DNA of 64,000 nucleotides. It comes from an uncultured Pseudovibrio sp. GTDB lineage: Bacteria > Pseudomonadota > Alphaproteobacteria > Rhizobiales > Stappiaceae. Shown piece after piece: positions 37,611-46,533 of the stretch. Numbering within the stretch: the first letter of the stretch is position 1; every line of letters starts with the position of its first letter. The stretch is taken from the NCBI GenBank assembly GCA_947496145.1, contig CANMBS010000009.1:62001-126000 (forward strand), written 5' to 3'. The notes beneath the pieces are model-generated. The model worked only from the letters and a program-made list of their open reading frames with translations, ran no database searches and was not told the DNA's origin. A program made the position numbers and the translations under genes.

Positions 37611-38777
37611 TTAAGGCAGCAGTTCGCGATACACATTCAGTGTTGCATCACACATGGCTTTTTTGGTGAAGGAACGTTCCACATGATCGTGTGCACGTTT
37701 TGTGAGTTTTGTTCGCTCTTCTTCACTCATGTCCAAAGCTTTTGCCATGAGTTCGCATAGTTCTTCTGTATTGCCGTTTTCGAAATGCCAGCCAGTGCGT
37801 TCTTCGTCTTTAACGAAAGGTGGTACGAGTACGGTTTCAGGAACGGCCCCAATGTTGGAGACGATGGTTGGCACACCAGCGGCCTGAGATTCAACAGCAG
37901 CCCGTCCAAATGCTTCTGCTTCGATGGAGGCGACGACGGCAACATCAGCCATGGCCAGCGCTGCGGGCACGTCAGAGCAATGACCGACAATGCGGACTGT
38001 TTCGGTCAGATCAGATTCTGCGATTTGCAGCTCGAGAGACTGACGATAGGTTTCACGTCCCTGATCGTCGCCTGCCAGAACCACCAGAACATCATCATAG
38101 TTGCCGCGTTCTTTAAGCTGGCGAGTTGCCTCAATCAACACACGCTGGCCCTTCCATTCAGTCAGGCGGGCCATGTTTATCACCACTCGGCGACTATCAG
38201 AAATTCCCCAGCGGGCACGCAGTTCGGTTACGCGCTCATCACTGATGCTGGCAGGCTCGAATGCTTCGATGTCCGGGCCGCGATAGATGACAGAGGTTTT
38301 GCCTTTGGTACGAGGGTCGCGTTGCTCAACCAGATCTGCTGTGAATCTGGAATTGGCGATCACCCGATCTGCGCGTGTCATGGATGAATTGTAGAACGCT
38401 TTGAACTTATTGGTTTCCTTATAGATACCGTGATAGGTGGTGACATAAGGAAGCTTGAGGCGGTGAGCTGTCCAAAGGGCTGACCATGCGGGTGCGCGAG
38501 AACGAGCGTGGATCAAGTCAACTCTGTTTTGCTGGCAGATGCGCTCGATCAGGTAGGAGTTGCGCCAGATAGTCCATGGGTTCTTAGACTTAACCGGCAA
38601 CTCAAAGTGCACTGCCCCGGTGGCTTCCAGCTCAGGAACCATACGTCCGCCCTGTGAAATCACGAGGCTGTTCCAACCTTCGTTCACGATTGCTTCTGCC
38701 ACATCCACAGTGGTGCGCTCGGCTCCTCCGGTCTGAAGGTCGGGGACAATTTGCAAAATGGTCGGCACTTTGGGCAT
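37611..38777 (-). CDS. Glycosyltransferase family 4 protein
   Basis: A 388-residue GT-B glycosyltransferase. The N-terminal donor/acceptor domain has LQTGGAERTTVDVAEAIV and HARSRAPAWSALW; the C-terminal domain has INMARLTEWKGQRVLIEA and the EX7E region around SIEAEAFGRAAVESQAAGVP. These fit lipopolysaccharide or capsule sugar transferases. The ATG at 38777 follows AGAGAGAA; the longer frame to 38867 lacks family resemblance. It is divergent from the hydrolase at 38909. Acceptor unknown. Confidence 0.92.
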   Translation of the reverse strand: MPKVPTILQIVPDLQTGGAERTTVDVAEAIVNEGWNSLVISQGGRMVPELEATGAVHFELPVKSKNPWTIWRNSYLIERICQQNRVDLIHARSRAPAWSALWTAHRLKLPYVTTYHGIYKETNKFKAFYNSSMTRADRVIANSRFTADLVEQRDPRTKGKTSVIYRGPDIEAFEPASISDERVTELRARWGISDSRRVVINMARLTEWKGQRVLIEATRQLKERGNYDDVLVVLAGDDQGRETYRQSLELQIAESDLTETVRIVGHCSDVPAALAMADVAVVASIEAEAFGRAAVESQAAGVPTIVSNIGAVPETVLVPPFVKDEERTGWHFENGNTEELCELMAKALDMSEEERTKLTKRAHDHVERSFTKKAMCDATLNVYRELLP

Positions 38778-38908
38778 TTCTCTCTGTTTTTTGAGAGTGT
38801 TCCAACTATGCTCGCCCAACAGACAGGCAGGCACGTGTGGAGGCACTGCAATACGGTTTCCAAGCAACTGCCGACCATTATAAGCCGATAAGCGTTTGGA
38901 GGTTATGA

Positions 38909-39697
38909 ATGAGTGCTGACTTACCGCAATTCATCAATGTTGGCAAAGGTGAGCGTGAACGAAAAATCGCAGTACGGCATGATGAACGGGGCACGCCGGG
39001 CGTTTTGTGGCTTTCCGGCTTCAAATCAGACATGCTTGGCACCAAGGCCGAAATTCTTGCGGAGTGGGCAGCAAAACAAAACCTGACCTGCACGCGCATG
39101 GACTATTCCGGTCATGGGGAATCCGGTGGTGAGTTTGTTGACGGCACCATCTCTCAATGGCTGGAAGAAGCGGTTGCAGTGTTTAAGCAGTTCTGCAAAG
39201 GCCCTACTGTGGTGATTGGTTCTTCCATGGGCGGATGGATGGCATTGCTGCTGGCAAAAGCGCTGAATGAGGCTTCTGGCGGGATTGAAGGCTCACTGGC
39301 TGGTATGGTGCTGATTGCGCCTGCGCCGGACTTCACCGAGGAATTGATGTGGAAGCATGAGTTCACCGATGATATGAAGCGGGAAATCATGGAGGCAGGC
39401 CGCTTTGAGCGCCCGTCTGAGTATGATGACAGTCCTTACATTATCACCCGTGATCTGATTGAGGATGGCCGTAACAATCTTCTGCTTGGCGAGCCGATCA
39501 TCACTAACTGCAAGACGATCATCTTACAGGGCCAGAAAGACGATGCTGTACCGTGGCAGCACGCACTGCGCATCGTGGAAGGTATGGCGCATGATGATGT
39601 GGTGTTGACGCTGGTGAAAGACGGCGACCACCGCCTGTCTCGCCCTGAAGATCTGGACCGCATGATCGCTGCTGTGGCGGAATTGGCGGGCCAATGA
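38909..39697 (+). CDS. Alpha/beta hydrolase
   Basis: A 262-residue cytoplasmic hydrolase. It has VIGSSMGGWMALLLA with the nucleophile Ser in GSSMGGW, an oxyanion WLSGFKSDMLG loop, the acidic partner near GQKDDAVPW and the His in DGDHRLS. The pattern matches ABHD10-type thioesterases/esterases and bacterial proteins close to them. The ATG at 38909 follows GGAGG. Substrate not visible. Confidence 0.9.
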   Translation: MSADLPQFINVGKGERERKIAVRHDERGTPGVLWLSGFKSDMLGTKAEILAEWAAKQNLTCTRMDYSGHGESGGEFVDGTISQWLEEAVAVFKQFCKGPTVVIGSSMGGWMALLLAKALNEASGGIEGSLAGMVLIAPAPDFTEELMWKHEFTDDMKREIMEAGRFERPSEYDDSPYIITRDLIEDGRNNLLLGEPIITNCKTIILQGQKDDAVPWQHALRIVEGMAHDDVVLTLVKDGDHRLSRPEDLDRMIAAVAELAGQ

Positions 39698-39741
39698 CCA
39701 TTGTTCAGGTCAGGCTTCGATGATAGCAGCCTGACCAGTTC

Positions 39742-40626
39742 CTATCTGATGCATAACCGCTTTATTTCCTGCCTGAACCAGTCGTATCGGGCAGGCAATA
39801 TACGGTGTACTTTCGTGGTGAGGTAGAGCGGATCGCTTACTTGCGTTTTGAGTTGCAACACGCGGATTTTGTCCTGCTCCTCAAAACTACGAATGGCTGT
39901 TTCAGGCAGAACTGTGTAGCCAAGACCGAGTGCGATTGGCACGAGGATCTGGCTGAGCTGGTTGATGTAACCGGTAACTCTCAGGTTCGATGCAGATGCC
40001 TCCAGATCAGATAGGTTTGGCGTTAGCAATCGCTCTGCATAGTGTTGCCCGTCCGGGTGATCGATAAAGCCCAGCGCATCCAGATCAACACGCGAAACTG
40101 TGCTTTTGCTGAAGCTGGCAGGAACCACAAGGCAAAGCGGCTCATCACCGATATGGCGCTGTTGCAATGCTGGCTGTTTCACCTGCTGAGTGACGATGCA
40201 TAAATCAACTTCATTGTCCTGCAAGAGTTGCAAACTGCGCTGGTTGGGTGCAACTTCAATCTTCAGGAGTAAGCCTGAGTGACGCTTTTGGTGTTCAAGG
40301 AGCCTGGGATAAAGATAGAGTGCCATAGCCCCTGAGCAGGCGATACGAATTTCACCATTGCTGGGATCATCCCACTGAATGGCTTCTCGCAGCTCAGCTT
40401 CCTGTCGGCTCGCCTTCAGAGCATAAGCGAGGAGCAACTCCCCTTCCCGCGTCAGTTCAAAGCCCTTGCCGATCTTAGTGATAAGCGGCGCACCGATTTG
40501 CTGCTCCAGCTTTTTCAAATGCTGGCTGACACCCGGTTGTGTCATACCAAGCCGGGTTGCGGTCCGCGTGAAGTGACCTGTTTGAGTTAACTTAACAAAG
40601 GTCTTGAGCCATAGAGAATTCAGCAT
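39742..40626 (-). CDS. LysR-family transcriptional regulator
   Basis: A 294-residue LysR regulator. The N-terminal helix-turn-helix covers roughly residues 16-36 (GHFTRTATRLGMTQPGVSQH), followed by the effector-binding domain (IRIACSGAMALYLYPRLL, VDLCIVTQQV, IALGLGYTVLP). It diverges from a VOC-family gene, with a perfect inverted repeat of operator type between them at 40647-40677. By LysR convention it likely controls that gene and represses itself. Confidence 0.93.
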   Translation of the reverse strand: MLNSLWLKTFVKLTQTGHFTRTATRLGMTQPGVSQHLKKLEQQIGAPLITKIGKGFELTREGELLLAYALKASRQEAELREAIQWDDPSNGEIRIACSGAMALYLYPRLLEHQKRHSGLLLKIEVAPNQRSLQLLQDNEVDLCIVTQQVKQPALQQRHIGDEPLCLVVPASFSKSTVSRVDLDALGFIDHPDGQHYAERLLTPNLSDLEASASNLRVTGYINQLSQILVPIALGLGYTVLPETAIRSFEEQDKIRVLQLKTQVSDPLYLTTKVHRILPARYDWFRQEIKRLCIR

Positions 40627-40646
40627 GCCTCTCTATACATAACAAT

Positions 40647-40677
40647 AAATTATCATAAAGCTAATAAATGATAATTT
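40647..40677. promoter_or_regulatory. Perfect inverted repeat, LysR operator candidate
   Basis: AAATTATCAT (40647-40656) and ATGATAATTT (40668-40677) are exact inverted complements separated by 11 bases, beginning 20 bases upstream of the LysR start codon. The symmetry and spacing are those of a dimeric regulator site (T-N11-A can be read within it). Confidence 0.75.
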
Positions 40678-40803
40678 CACGTTCTTTCACAGAGTTGCTA
40701 CATGAAACTCACACCCGGTTTTGCCGGAGATGAAATTCTGCTCCGCGCACTTATCACTATGACTGATCAGGACTGCGCTGGGGTGTTGCATGTGAGGTTT
40801 GCT

Positions 40804-41313
40804 ATGACTGCTCCTTATCCAAGACGTTTCTCCCACATTGGCCTTTCAGTTCCAGACGTGGAAGCAGCCGTTAAATTTTACCATGAGGTGATGGGTTGGT
40901 ACATCATCATGGAGCCTGCTGAGATTGTTGAAGACGACAGCCCAATCGGTGAAATGTGCACCGACGTGTTTGGTCCCGGCTGGAAGAAGTTCAAAATTGC
41001 GCATCTTTCCACCAGTGACGGAATTGGTGTGGAACTCTTTGAATTTGCTGCAAATGAGAGTCCGGAAAACAACTTTGAATACTGGAAGACCGGCATCTTT
41101 CATTACTGCGTTCAGGACCCTGATGTGGAAGGGCTGGCAGCAAAGATTGAAGAAGCTGGCGGCAAGCGCCGAATGAAAGAGCCGCGCTATTACTATCCGG
41201 GCGAAAAGCCTTATCGTATGATTTATATGGAAGATCCGTTCGGCAATATTCTGGAGATTTACAGCCACTCTTATGAGCTGAATTATTCCAGCGGTGCCTA
41301 TAGTAAATCCTAG
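40804..41313 (+). CDS. VOC-family protein (glyoxalase/dioxygenase fold)
   Basis: A 169-residue vicinal-oxygen-chelate protein with two repeated modules. Candidate metal ligands are all present: His in FSHIGLSV, Glu in GVELFEF, His in IFHYCV and Glu in GNILEIYSHSYE. This resembles glyoxalase-I-like and extradiol dioxygenase-like proteins; substrate unknown. The ATG at 40804 follows GAGG; the longer frame from 40702 is leader. It is the presumed target of the divergent LysR regulator. Confidence 0.9.
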   Translation: MTAPYPRRFSHIGLSVPDVEAAVKFYHEVMGWYIIMEPAEIVEDDSPIGEMCTDVFGPGWKKFKIAHLSTSDGIGVELFEFAANESPENNFEYWKTGIFHYCVQDPDVEGLAAKIEEAGGKRRMKEPRYYYPGEKPYRMIYMEDPFGNILEIYSHSYELNYSSGAYSKS

Positions 41314-41325
41314 AGGACAAGTACT

Positions 41326-41362
41326 CGGGAAGATTTTAATCGAGCACACTTAAATCTTCCCG
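41326..41362. terminator. Perfect 11-bp hairpin after the VOC gene
   Basis: CGGGAAGATTT and AAATCTTCCCG pair perfectly around 15 bases. It starts 12 bases after the VOC stop, but no T-run follows on the plus strand; termination may be weak, and read-through into the flavodoxin gene is possible. Confidence 0.55.
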
Positions 41363-41438
41363 GTGGTTCTTATCGGAACAAAAAGGCGACTGGTTGCAAA
41401 TAGAGCTGATACTGACAGACCGTGAAGAGTAGCAGTGG

Positions 41439-42026
41439 ATGTCAAAAAAGGTTCTGGTTGCAATCGCCTTTTTTTCTGCTTTTGGGCACACCGAAGTGCT
41501 GGCGCATGCGATAGCGCGTGGTCTGCGCGAAAATGGCGCCACTGTTACATTTGTCCCTGTGAGCGAGTATGAAGATACGGACTGGGCGACCCTGGATGCT
41601 GCCGATGCAATCATCTTTGGAACTCCAACTTATATGGGCGGTGTCGCAGCTCCGTTTAAGTTCTTCATGGATGCGTCGGCCTCTATCTGGTACAAACTGG
41701 GCTGGAAAAACAAAATAGCAGGTGGCTTCAGTGTCTCAAGCTCCATGAGCGGTGACAGGCTGAACGTTTTTCTGCAACTGGCATCATTTGCCGCTCAGCA
41801 TGGCATGATCTGGGTGAGCCTTGGCATGCTACCGGGTAATAATTACAGTTTTGGCAGCGATGAGGACCTTAACCGGCTTGGGGTCTATTACGGGGCAGCA
41901 GCTCAGGCAAACATGGATGAAGGGCCGGAGACAGCGCCTCCTCAATCAGACCGGGATACGGCACATGCGTATGGCGTGCGCATTGCAAAAGCGACCCGGC
42001 GCTGGGTGGATGGAGAGCACCTCTGA
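41439..42026 (+). CDS. Flavodoxin-fold NAD(P)H-dependent oxidoreductase (WrbA-like)
   Basis: A 195-residue flavoprotein. The FMN phosphate loop is AFFSAFGHTEVLAHAIARGL (residues 10-29), followed by FGTPTYMGGVAAPFKFFMDA and GGFSVSSSMSGDR, as in WrbA-type quinone reductases or flavodoxin-family proteins. GMLPGNNYSFGSDEDLNRLG resembles the WrbA cofactor-binding stretch. It lies 125 bases downstream of the VOC gene and may belong to the same LysR-controlled unit. Confidence 0.9.
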   Translation: MSKKVLVAIAFFSAFGHTEVLAHAIARGLRENGATVTFVPVSEYEDTDWATLDAADAIIFGTPTYMGGVAAPFKFFMDASASIWYKLGWKNKIAGGFSVSSSMSGDRLNVFLQLASFAAQHGMIWVSLGMLPGNNYSFGSDEDLNRLGVYYGAAAQANMDEGPETAPPQSDRDTAHAYGVRIAKATRRWVDGEHL

Positions 42027-42189
42027 GTTGGGCTTGCCATAATGAAAACCTTGGTTAACCTTTCATTCACCGCAATCCCACCAACCTGTAATTGTGCGGG
42101 GATAGTTGCCATTTCTTCACCGCATTTTTGGGCAAACTCGATACTTATAAAACAAATCAAAACGTAAGATCACTGTATCGGGTTCGACT

Positions 42190-43233
42190 ATGACAAAAAG
42201 AAAGCGTTTTATTCTCTCCATTGATGGCGGTGGAGCGCGGGGGCTTATTCCAATTCGTTTGCTGCGCGGACTTGAAGTTAAGTTACAAGAGCGCGGAAAG
42301 CTTGCCCCGCTTTACCGATACTTTGATCTGATCTGTGGCACAGCAAGTGGCGGGTTTATTGCTGCCGGGCTGGCGGCGCCAAACCCGGACATTGAAAAAC
42401 ACGGTCAACCTGCCATGTCGCTCAATGATCTTCAGAACTTCTTTGAGGAAGATGCCCGCGAGCTATACATCAACAACCGCCGTCACTGGCTCAATCGTGC
42501 CCTTTATCACCCTTTCGGGCAGTTCAATAAAGGCATTAAGGAACGGCCTGTTGAACAAGCTATCAAGATGCGGATGGGGTGGAGCGCTCTTTCCAGCAGC
42601 CTGACTGGTGTTTTGCTGACCGCTTATGACCTGAAAAACCGCCGTGTTGTTTCTATGAGCAACGACAGCAACGGACAGGATGACTATTACTTCTGGCAGG
42701 CCGTGCGCGCAACAACTTCTACGCCTTCATGGTTTGAGCCTGCACGGGTTGAGAACCTGAAAACCGGTGATGAAGAAATCATGATTGATGCGGCCAGTTT
42801 CCTGAATGATCCTGTTCTGGCTGCTTACACGCAAGCTCGCCGTCAGGGCTGGAAGCCGGAGGATATCGTAATTCTTTCCCTTGGAACCGGCAACCCTGTT
42901 GAGGAGAAACACACCTTCTCTGAAGCGGTTAACTGGGGCACGCGGGGCTGGCTCTCACCAGAGACCGGAACGCCGCTTCTTTCCAGTTATATGCACGGTC
43001 AGACAGAGACTACCAGCCAGCATGCGGATGTGCTTTTCGCTGATATGCCGAGGGTTGAGTATATTCGCCTGAATGCTGATCTGCCACACTTTGGCAGTGA
43101 TCTTTACAGCGTCCGCCCAGGTGAGGTGCTTCAGCTTAATCGCATTGCAGATGAGCTGCTGGCCGCGCATGAAGAGGAACTCAGCAAACTGGCTGATTTG
43201 CTGGAAGAAAGACAGGACGGACCGGGCTTTTAG
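42190..43233 (+). CDS. Patatin-like phospholipase with displaced nucleophile motif
   Basis: A 347-residue patatin-fold protein. The oxyanion motif DGGGARG is intact (residues 12-18). The nucleophile elbow, normally GTSTGG, reads GTASGG at residues 50-55: Ala is at the expected Ser position, with a Ser one residue later. The catalytic Asp motif, normally DGG/DGA, reads MIDAASFLNDP. The Asp remains. The protein may be inactive, or use a shifted Ser. No CBASS cyclase or other defence gene is adjacent. C-terminal regions (DIVILSLGTGNP, EYIRLNADLP) are typical for the family. Confidence 0.87.
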   Translation: MTKRKRFILSIDGGGARGLIPIRLLRGLEVKLQERGKLAPLYRYFDLICGTASGGFIAAGLAAPNPDIEKHGQPAMSLNDLQNFFEEDARELYINNRRHWLNRALYHPFGQFNKGIKERPVEQAIKMRMGWSALSSSLTGVLLTAYDLKNRRVVSMSNDSNGQDDYYFWQAVRATTSTPSWFEPARVENLKTGDEEIMIDAASFLNDPVLAAYTQARRQGWKPEDIVILSLGTGNPVEEKHTFSEAVNWGTRGWLSPETGTPLLSSYMHGQTETTSQHADVLFADMPRVEYIRLNADLPHFGSDLYSVRPGEVLQLNRIADELLAAHEEELSKLADLLEERQDGPGF

Positions 43234-43330
43234 ACTTCACAAACACCCCGCCCCTGTTACAACCAGTAAGTGAACAAAGGTAATGATTCAAACAGGGCGG
43301 TGTATTGCTCTGGTGTGGACTGGAGAGGGT

Positions 43331-44317
43331 ATGCTGGATCTGCGATATCTGATGAATGCGACAGCAGTGCTTGCCTGCAGCGTGCTGATGAGTTTCATCG
43401 CGTTGAGCGCACAAGCTGTTCCACTTCCACACACAAAGCCGGAGCTTTCCCTTTCAGACTACACAAAGGCGCTAAAGCAGCTTCCAGAATTTCCGGGGGC
43501 CGCAAAGTTTCATTTCGGGAAAAAGAAAGCACCTGCCAAGACCAAGCCATTGTCCTTTGGCAGTTATGCCAGAGGCTGCATTGCTGGTGCGGTTTCCATT
43601 GCGCAAGACGGCGAAAACTGGCAGGTGATGCGCCTGTCTCGTAATCGCAACTGGGGGCATCCTGTTCTCATCGATTTCCTGAAGCGCCTTGCAGCGGATG
43701 CACCTTCACTGGGCTGGAATGGCCTGCTGGTGGGGGACTTATCTCAGCCGCGCGGGGGACCGATGCTAACGGGACATGCCTCTCATCAGATCGGTCTGGA
43801 TGCAGACATCTGGTTGCGGCAGATGCCAGATTACACGTTCAGCACCAAGCAACGCGAAACGGAAAGTGCGATTTCCATGCTCAACGGAAGCTTGAGTACC
43901 CCGGGTGCAGATCGCCGTGTGAACCCCAAACGGTGGACTGATGCACACGCAAAGCTGATCCGGCACGCTGCACAAGACAAAGGTGTTGCCCGCATTTTCG
44001 TGAACCCTACCATCAAGAAAGCTCTGTGTGACTTTGAAGGCGGGGACCGAGACTGGCTGCGAAAAGTGCGGCCCTGGTGGGGGCACCATTATCACTTCCA
44101 CGTGCGCATGGCATGCCCTGATGGCAATACGCAATGCAAGGATCAGGCTGCACCGCCTGCTGGTGATGGCTGCGGCAAGGAACTGGCCTATTGGCTCTCT
44201 GATGAACCATGGGTCCCTAAAAAACCAAAGGCCGGCGAGAAACCTCGTAAACGTAAGCCACCAATCTCAGTGGCAGATTTACCAAATGATTGTGCCGGAG
44301 TGCTCCGGGTGGAGTAA
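43331..44317 (+). CDS. mepA: Penicillin-insensitive murein endopeptidase
   Basis: Periplasmic zinc LAS-type peptidase that cuts D-Ala-meso-DAP cross-links in peptidoglycan. The precursor is 328 residues; an N-terminal signal peptide (ATAVLACSVLMSFIALSAQA) targets it for export. The zinc/catalytic segments GGPMLTGHASHQIGLDADIW and WWGHHYHFHVRMACP are complete, and several paired cysteines (RGC, ALCDF, KDQAAPPAGDGCG) suit the periplasm. ATG 43331 follows GGAGAGGG. Its C-terminus is basic (KPRKRKPP). It lies 97 bases after the patatin-like gene. Confidence 0.95.
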   Translation: MLDLRYLMNATAVLACSVLMSFIALSAQAVPLPHTKPELSLSDYTKALKQLPEFPGAAKFHFGKKKAPAKTKPLSFGSYARGCIAGAVSIAQDGENWQVMRLSRNRNWGHPVLIDFLKRLAADAPSLGWNGLLVGDLSQPRGGPMLTGHASHQIGLDADIWLRQMPDYTFSTKQRETESAISMLNGSLSTPGADRRVNPKRWTDAHAKLIRHAAQDKGVARIFVNPTIKKALCDFEGGDRDWLRKVRPWWGHHYHFHVRMACPDGNTQCKDQAAPPAGDGCGKELAYWLSDEPWVPKKPKAGEKPRKRKPPISVADLPNDCAGVLRVE

Positions 44318-44371
44318 GCGAACACCGCTGCTCGACCAATATCATTGACAGGGCGCAGGTTAACCGTACTT

Positions 44372-44477
44372 AAAGCGTATCTCTGAAAAGTGGACACCGG
44401 TTTTCAGATAAAGATACACAAAAACAAAAAGCTAAAGCAGATCAAGCGTTTCAGCTTAAACGCGAACTGCTTTAGCG
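44372..44477 (+). repeat. 106-bp intergenic palindromic repeat, copy A
   Basis: Matches 51257-51361 in inverted orientation with only a few differences. Internally GCTAAAGCAG and CTGCTTTAGC form a 10-bp stem that encloses GCGTTT/AAACGC, so it can fold into a long hairpin. The CTGAAAAGTGGACACCGGTTTTCAG part is itself partly palindromic and resembles the extragenic repeats of Rhizobiales genomes. It lies between mepA and the convergent acetyltransferase gene. Confidence 0.85.
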
Positions 44478-44531
44478 ATCATGCGGTGTATTTTAGTCAG
44501 CAAATAGGGAAACCGCTAAGTTACCTTGCTT

Positions 44532-45062
44532 TTAGTCGTCGTGCATATGAGCTGCGGGGGCCTGATCACTATTCAGAATAAGGGTCATCAAGGTCAGGTC
44601 CAGCCATCGCCCGAACTTGAACCCCACCTGAGGCAGTTCCCCGGTTACTTTGAAGCCAAAGCGTTCGTGCAAGCGAATGGAGCCTTTGTTTTCACTGTCG
44701 ATTGCTCCCACGAGGACATGATAGCGATCCTCTCTTGCAAGCCTGACCAGCTCTTCTAATAATGCAGAACCGGCTCCCTGCCCTCTCGCATCCGGTGTTA
44801 TATACACGGAATGCTCCATAGTCTTATCGTAGCCGGATTTTTCACGAAAGGGGCCGTAGCTTCCATATCCCAGAAACTCACCATTACCCGCTTCTGCGAC
44901 AATGACTGGGAAACCGTCCTTCATACGGCTTTCAAACCAGTCCTCCCGATCTTGCAGAGTGTCGAGCTTATCGGTCCAGATCGCAGCCAGTGTTTTGACT
45001 GCATCATTGTGAAGGTCCAGTATGGCGGGAAGGTCCGATCTGGTTGCGCGGCGCAGCTTCAT
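44532..45062 (-). CDS. GNAT-family N-acetyltransferase (phosphinothricin/L-amino acid type)
   Basis: A 176-residue acetyltransferase of the PAT/BAR type. MKLRRATRSDLPAILDLHND opens the fold; the acetyl-CoA loop is DARGQGAGSALLEEL; the helix HERFGFKVTGELPQVGFKFG with the following GRWLDLTLM is typical of the phosphinothricin-type N-acetyltransferases. Substrate is likely a small amino acid or analogue, not shown. It is convergent with mepA. Confidence 0.92.
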   Translation of the reverse strand: MKLRRATRSDLPAILDLHNDAVKTLAAIWTDKLDTLQDREDWFESRMKDGFPVIVAEAGNGEFLGYGSYGPFREKSGYDKTMEHSVYITPDARGQGAGSALLEELVRLAREDRYHVLVGAIDSENKGSIRLHERFGFKVTGELPQVGFKFGRWLDLTLMTLILNSDQAPAAHMHDD

Positions 45063-45246
45063 GTATGCCCCTCAGGTTTATGTATCCAGCAACTGCACTG
45101 TCACAGATTACTTCAATGCTCAAGGCCGGGATAATCCAGAATACTTGAATTTATAGCAGCAACAGCAGCAGAAACCTCTGAATCTGCCCGGAGACGGCGG
45201 CTTAACATGAGCTTACCTGATGCAGAGTAAGCCTAAAACGAGCTAA

Positions 45247-45363
45247 GTTACCTGCAAAACATCTAAAGGCGTAAACTCACCAACACCAACAGGGTCAAAG
45301 ACAAGGCTGGAGACCAGACTTGCGGCGCACATGCTTGGCGTTGGCCTTCGCTATGAGTTCTAA
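45247..45363 (+). pseudogene. Remnant of an outer-membrane beta-barrel gene (C-terminal end)
   Basis: The frame ending at TAA 45363 reads TRLAAHMLGVGLRYEF, which parallels the last strand of the intact barrel downstream (TDMTSHLFGLGFEYHF) and ends in the C-terminal Phe recognised by the BAM complex. Upstream in this frame a stop at 45244 and no start codon leave only about 38 codons. Interpretation: relic of a duplicated porin-like gene. The rest of the 574-base gap 45063-45636 shows no gene; some repeated GCAGCAACAGCAG-type sequence could be a further decayed part. Confidence 0.5.
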
Positions 45364-45636
45364 TTGAGTAAACGCGAGCTGTGCCCCTTTTTTCTGACGG
45401 GTCGTTTCGATAGGGAACTCAGTATTATTTACGGTTGACAGAGGTGAAGCAACTTCACCTCCACATTACGCCCCTTGTTATTGATATAAGTTGCGAGTCT
45501 GTGACTTACCAAGCAATCTATATCATTGTAATTCATACCAATATTTTACATGTTCTGTGAATTACTTCATTAATTATTTGGTAAGAACTGGATTTTTACG
45601 TGAATCTCCCCTGAGGACTTCAGGAGATTGTGCGCG

Positions 45637-46404
45637 ATGGGAAGTTTTTCCTCTACTGTACTCATATTAGTTTCTGCGTTGTTGACGACAGGAGCACTTT
45701 CTGCCCGTTCCTATGCTGCGGATTTGGCTGAGGCGGCGCAAGCTGCTGCAAAAGAGGCTGCCGAAAAAGCTGCGATGGGCATGTTTCCACTCAAACCATA
45801 TGCGGGGGCAAAGGGGTTTGTCTCGTATGCACCTAATGGTGATTTTTACTCGCCCGGCACAGGGCGTACGAGCTTTATTGACTACAACATTGGCTGGAAT
45901 GCTGCAGCGTTTGGCGGCGTGACCGCAGGGGATTTCGTTAAGTTGCAGCTGGATACCGGGTATATCAGCAATAATGTGTCCAGCCTGTCTGGCGTTACAG
46001 ACGGGAGCGGCTCTGTTGCAGCAGCCTATATATTGGGCGGCGTTGTTCTGTCAGCCCCGCTTTCTCCACTGACCAAGAAGGTCATTCCGTTTGCGGGGAT
46101 CAGCGTTGGAGCTGCTTTTCCAATTATTGGGGAGATCACGGGACAAATTGACGTACCAGGCGGAGCGCCTGGAGAAACAGAAAGTTTCACAATCAAAGGA
46201 AACCAGGCTGTTGTGGGGGCTCTTCTGGCGCGTGCGGGTGTGACGGTTGCCATCAATCCCAAGCTTGGGGCCACGCTTGAGTATGGTTTCTTTCAGACCG
46301 CTGATTTTTCACTCAGCACTACCACGAATATTTCCAGTTCCGGCAGGGCATCGACAGATATGACATCTCACCTGTTTGGCTTAGGCTTTGAGTATCATTT
46401 TTAG
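45637..46404 (+). CDS. Outer-membrane beta-barrel protein (porin-like)
   Basis: A 255-residue exported protein. The signal peptide ends near ARSYA; an Ala/Glu-rich helix (DLAEAAQAAAKEAAEKAAMG) follows, then about eight alternating strands ending in LFGLGFEYHF with the C-terminal Phe that directs barrel assembly. It looks like the OmpW/Omp25-like small barrels. The ATG at 45637 (GGAG ten bases upstream) is preferred to the TTG at 45628. Function unknown. Confidence 0.82.
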   Translation: MGSFSSTVLILVSALLTTGALSARSYAADLAEAAQAAAKEAAEKAAMGMFPLKPYAGAKGFVSYAPNGDFYSPGTGRTSFIDYNIGWNAAAFGGVTAGDFVKLQLDTGYISNNVSSLSGVTDGSGSVAAAYILGGVVLSAPLSPLTKKVIPFAGISVGAAFPIIGEITGQIDVPGGAPGETESFTIKGNQAVVGALLARAGVTVAINPKLGATLEYGFFQTADFSLSTTTNISSSGRASTDMTSHLFGLGFEYHF

Positions 46405-46533
46405 AGGATGAACGGTTAAAATCTGAGAGAAAGCCAGCAGCTATTCACTTTATTGGCTGGAAAACGACAAAAAAGCGCGTGGGTGCTTATTATGTGCTTT
46501 GCCATAGAGCAAAGCAGTGGTAATTGAGCGCCC

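Noticed and set aside
42190-43233. CBASS-type phospholipase effector
   Set aside because: No cyclic-oligonucleotide synthase or accessory gene lies next to it; neighbours are a flavodoxin and mepA.
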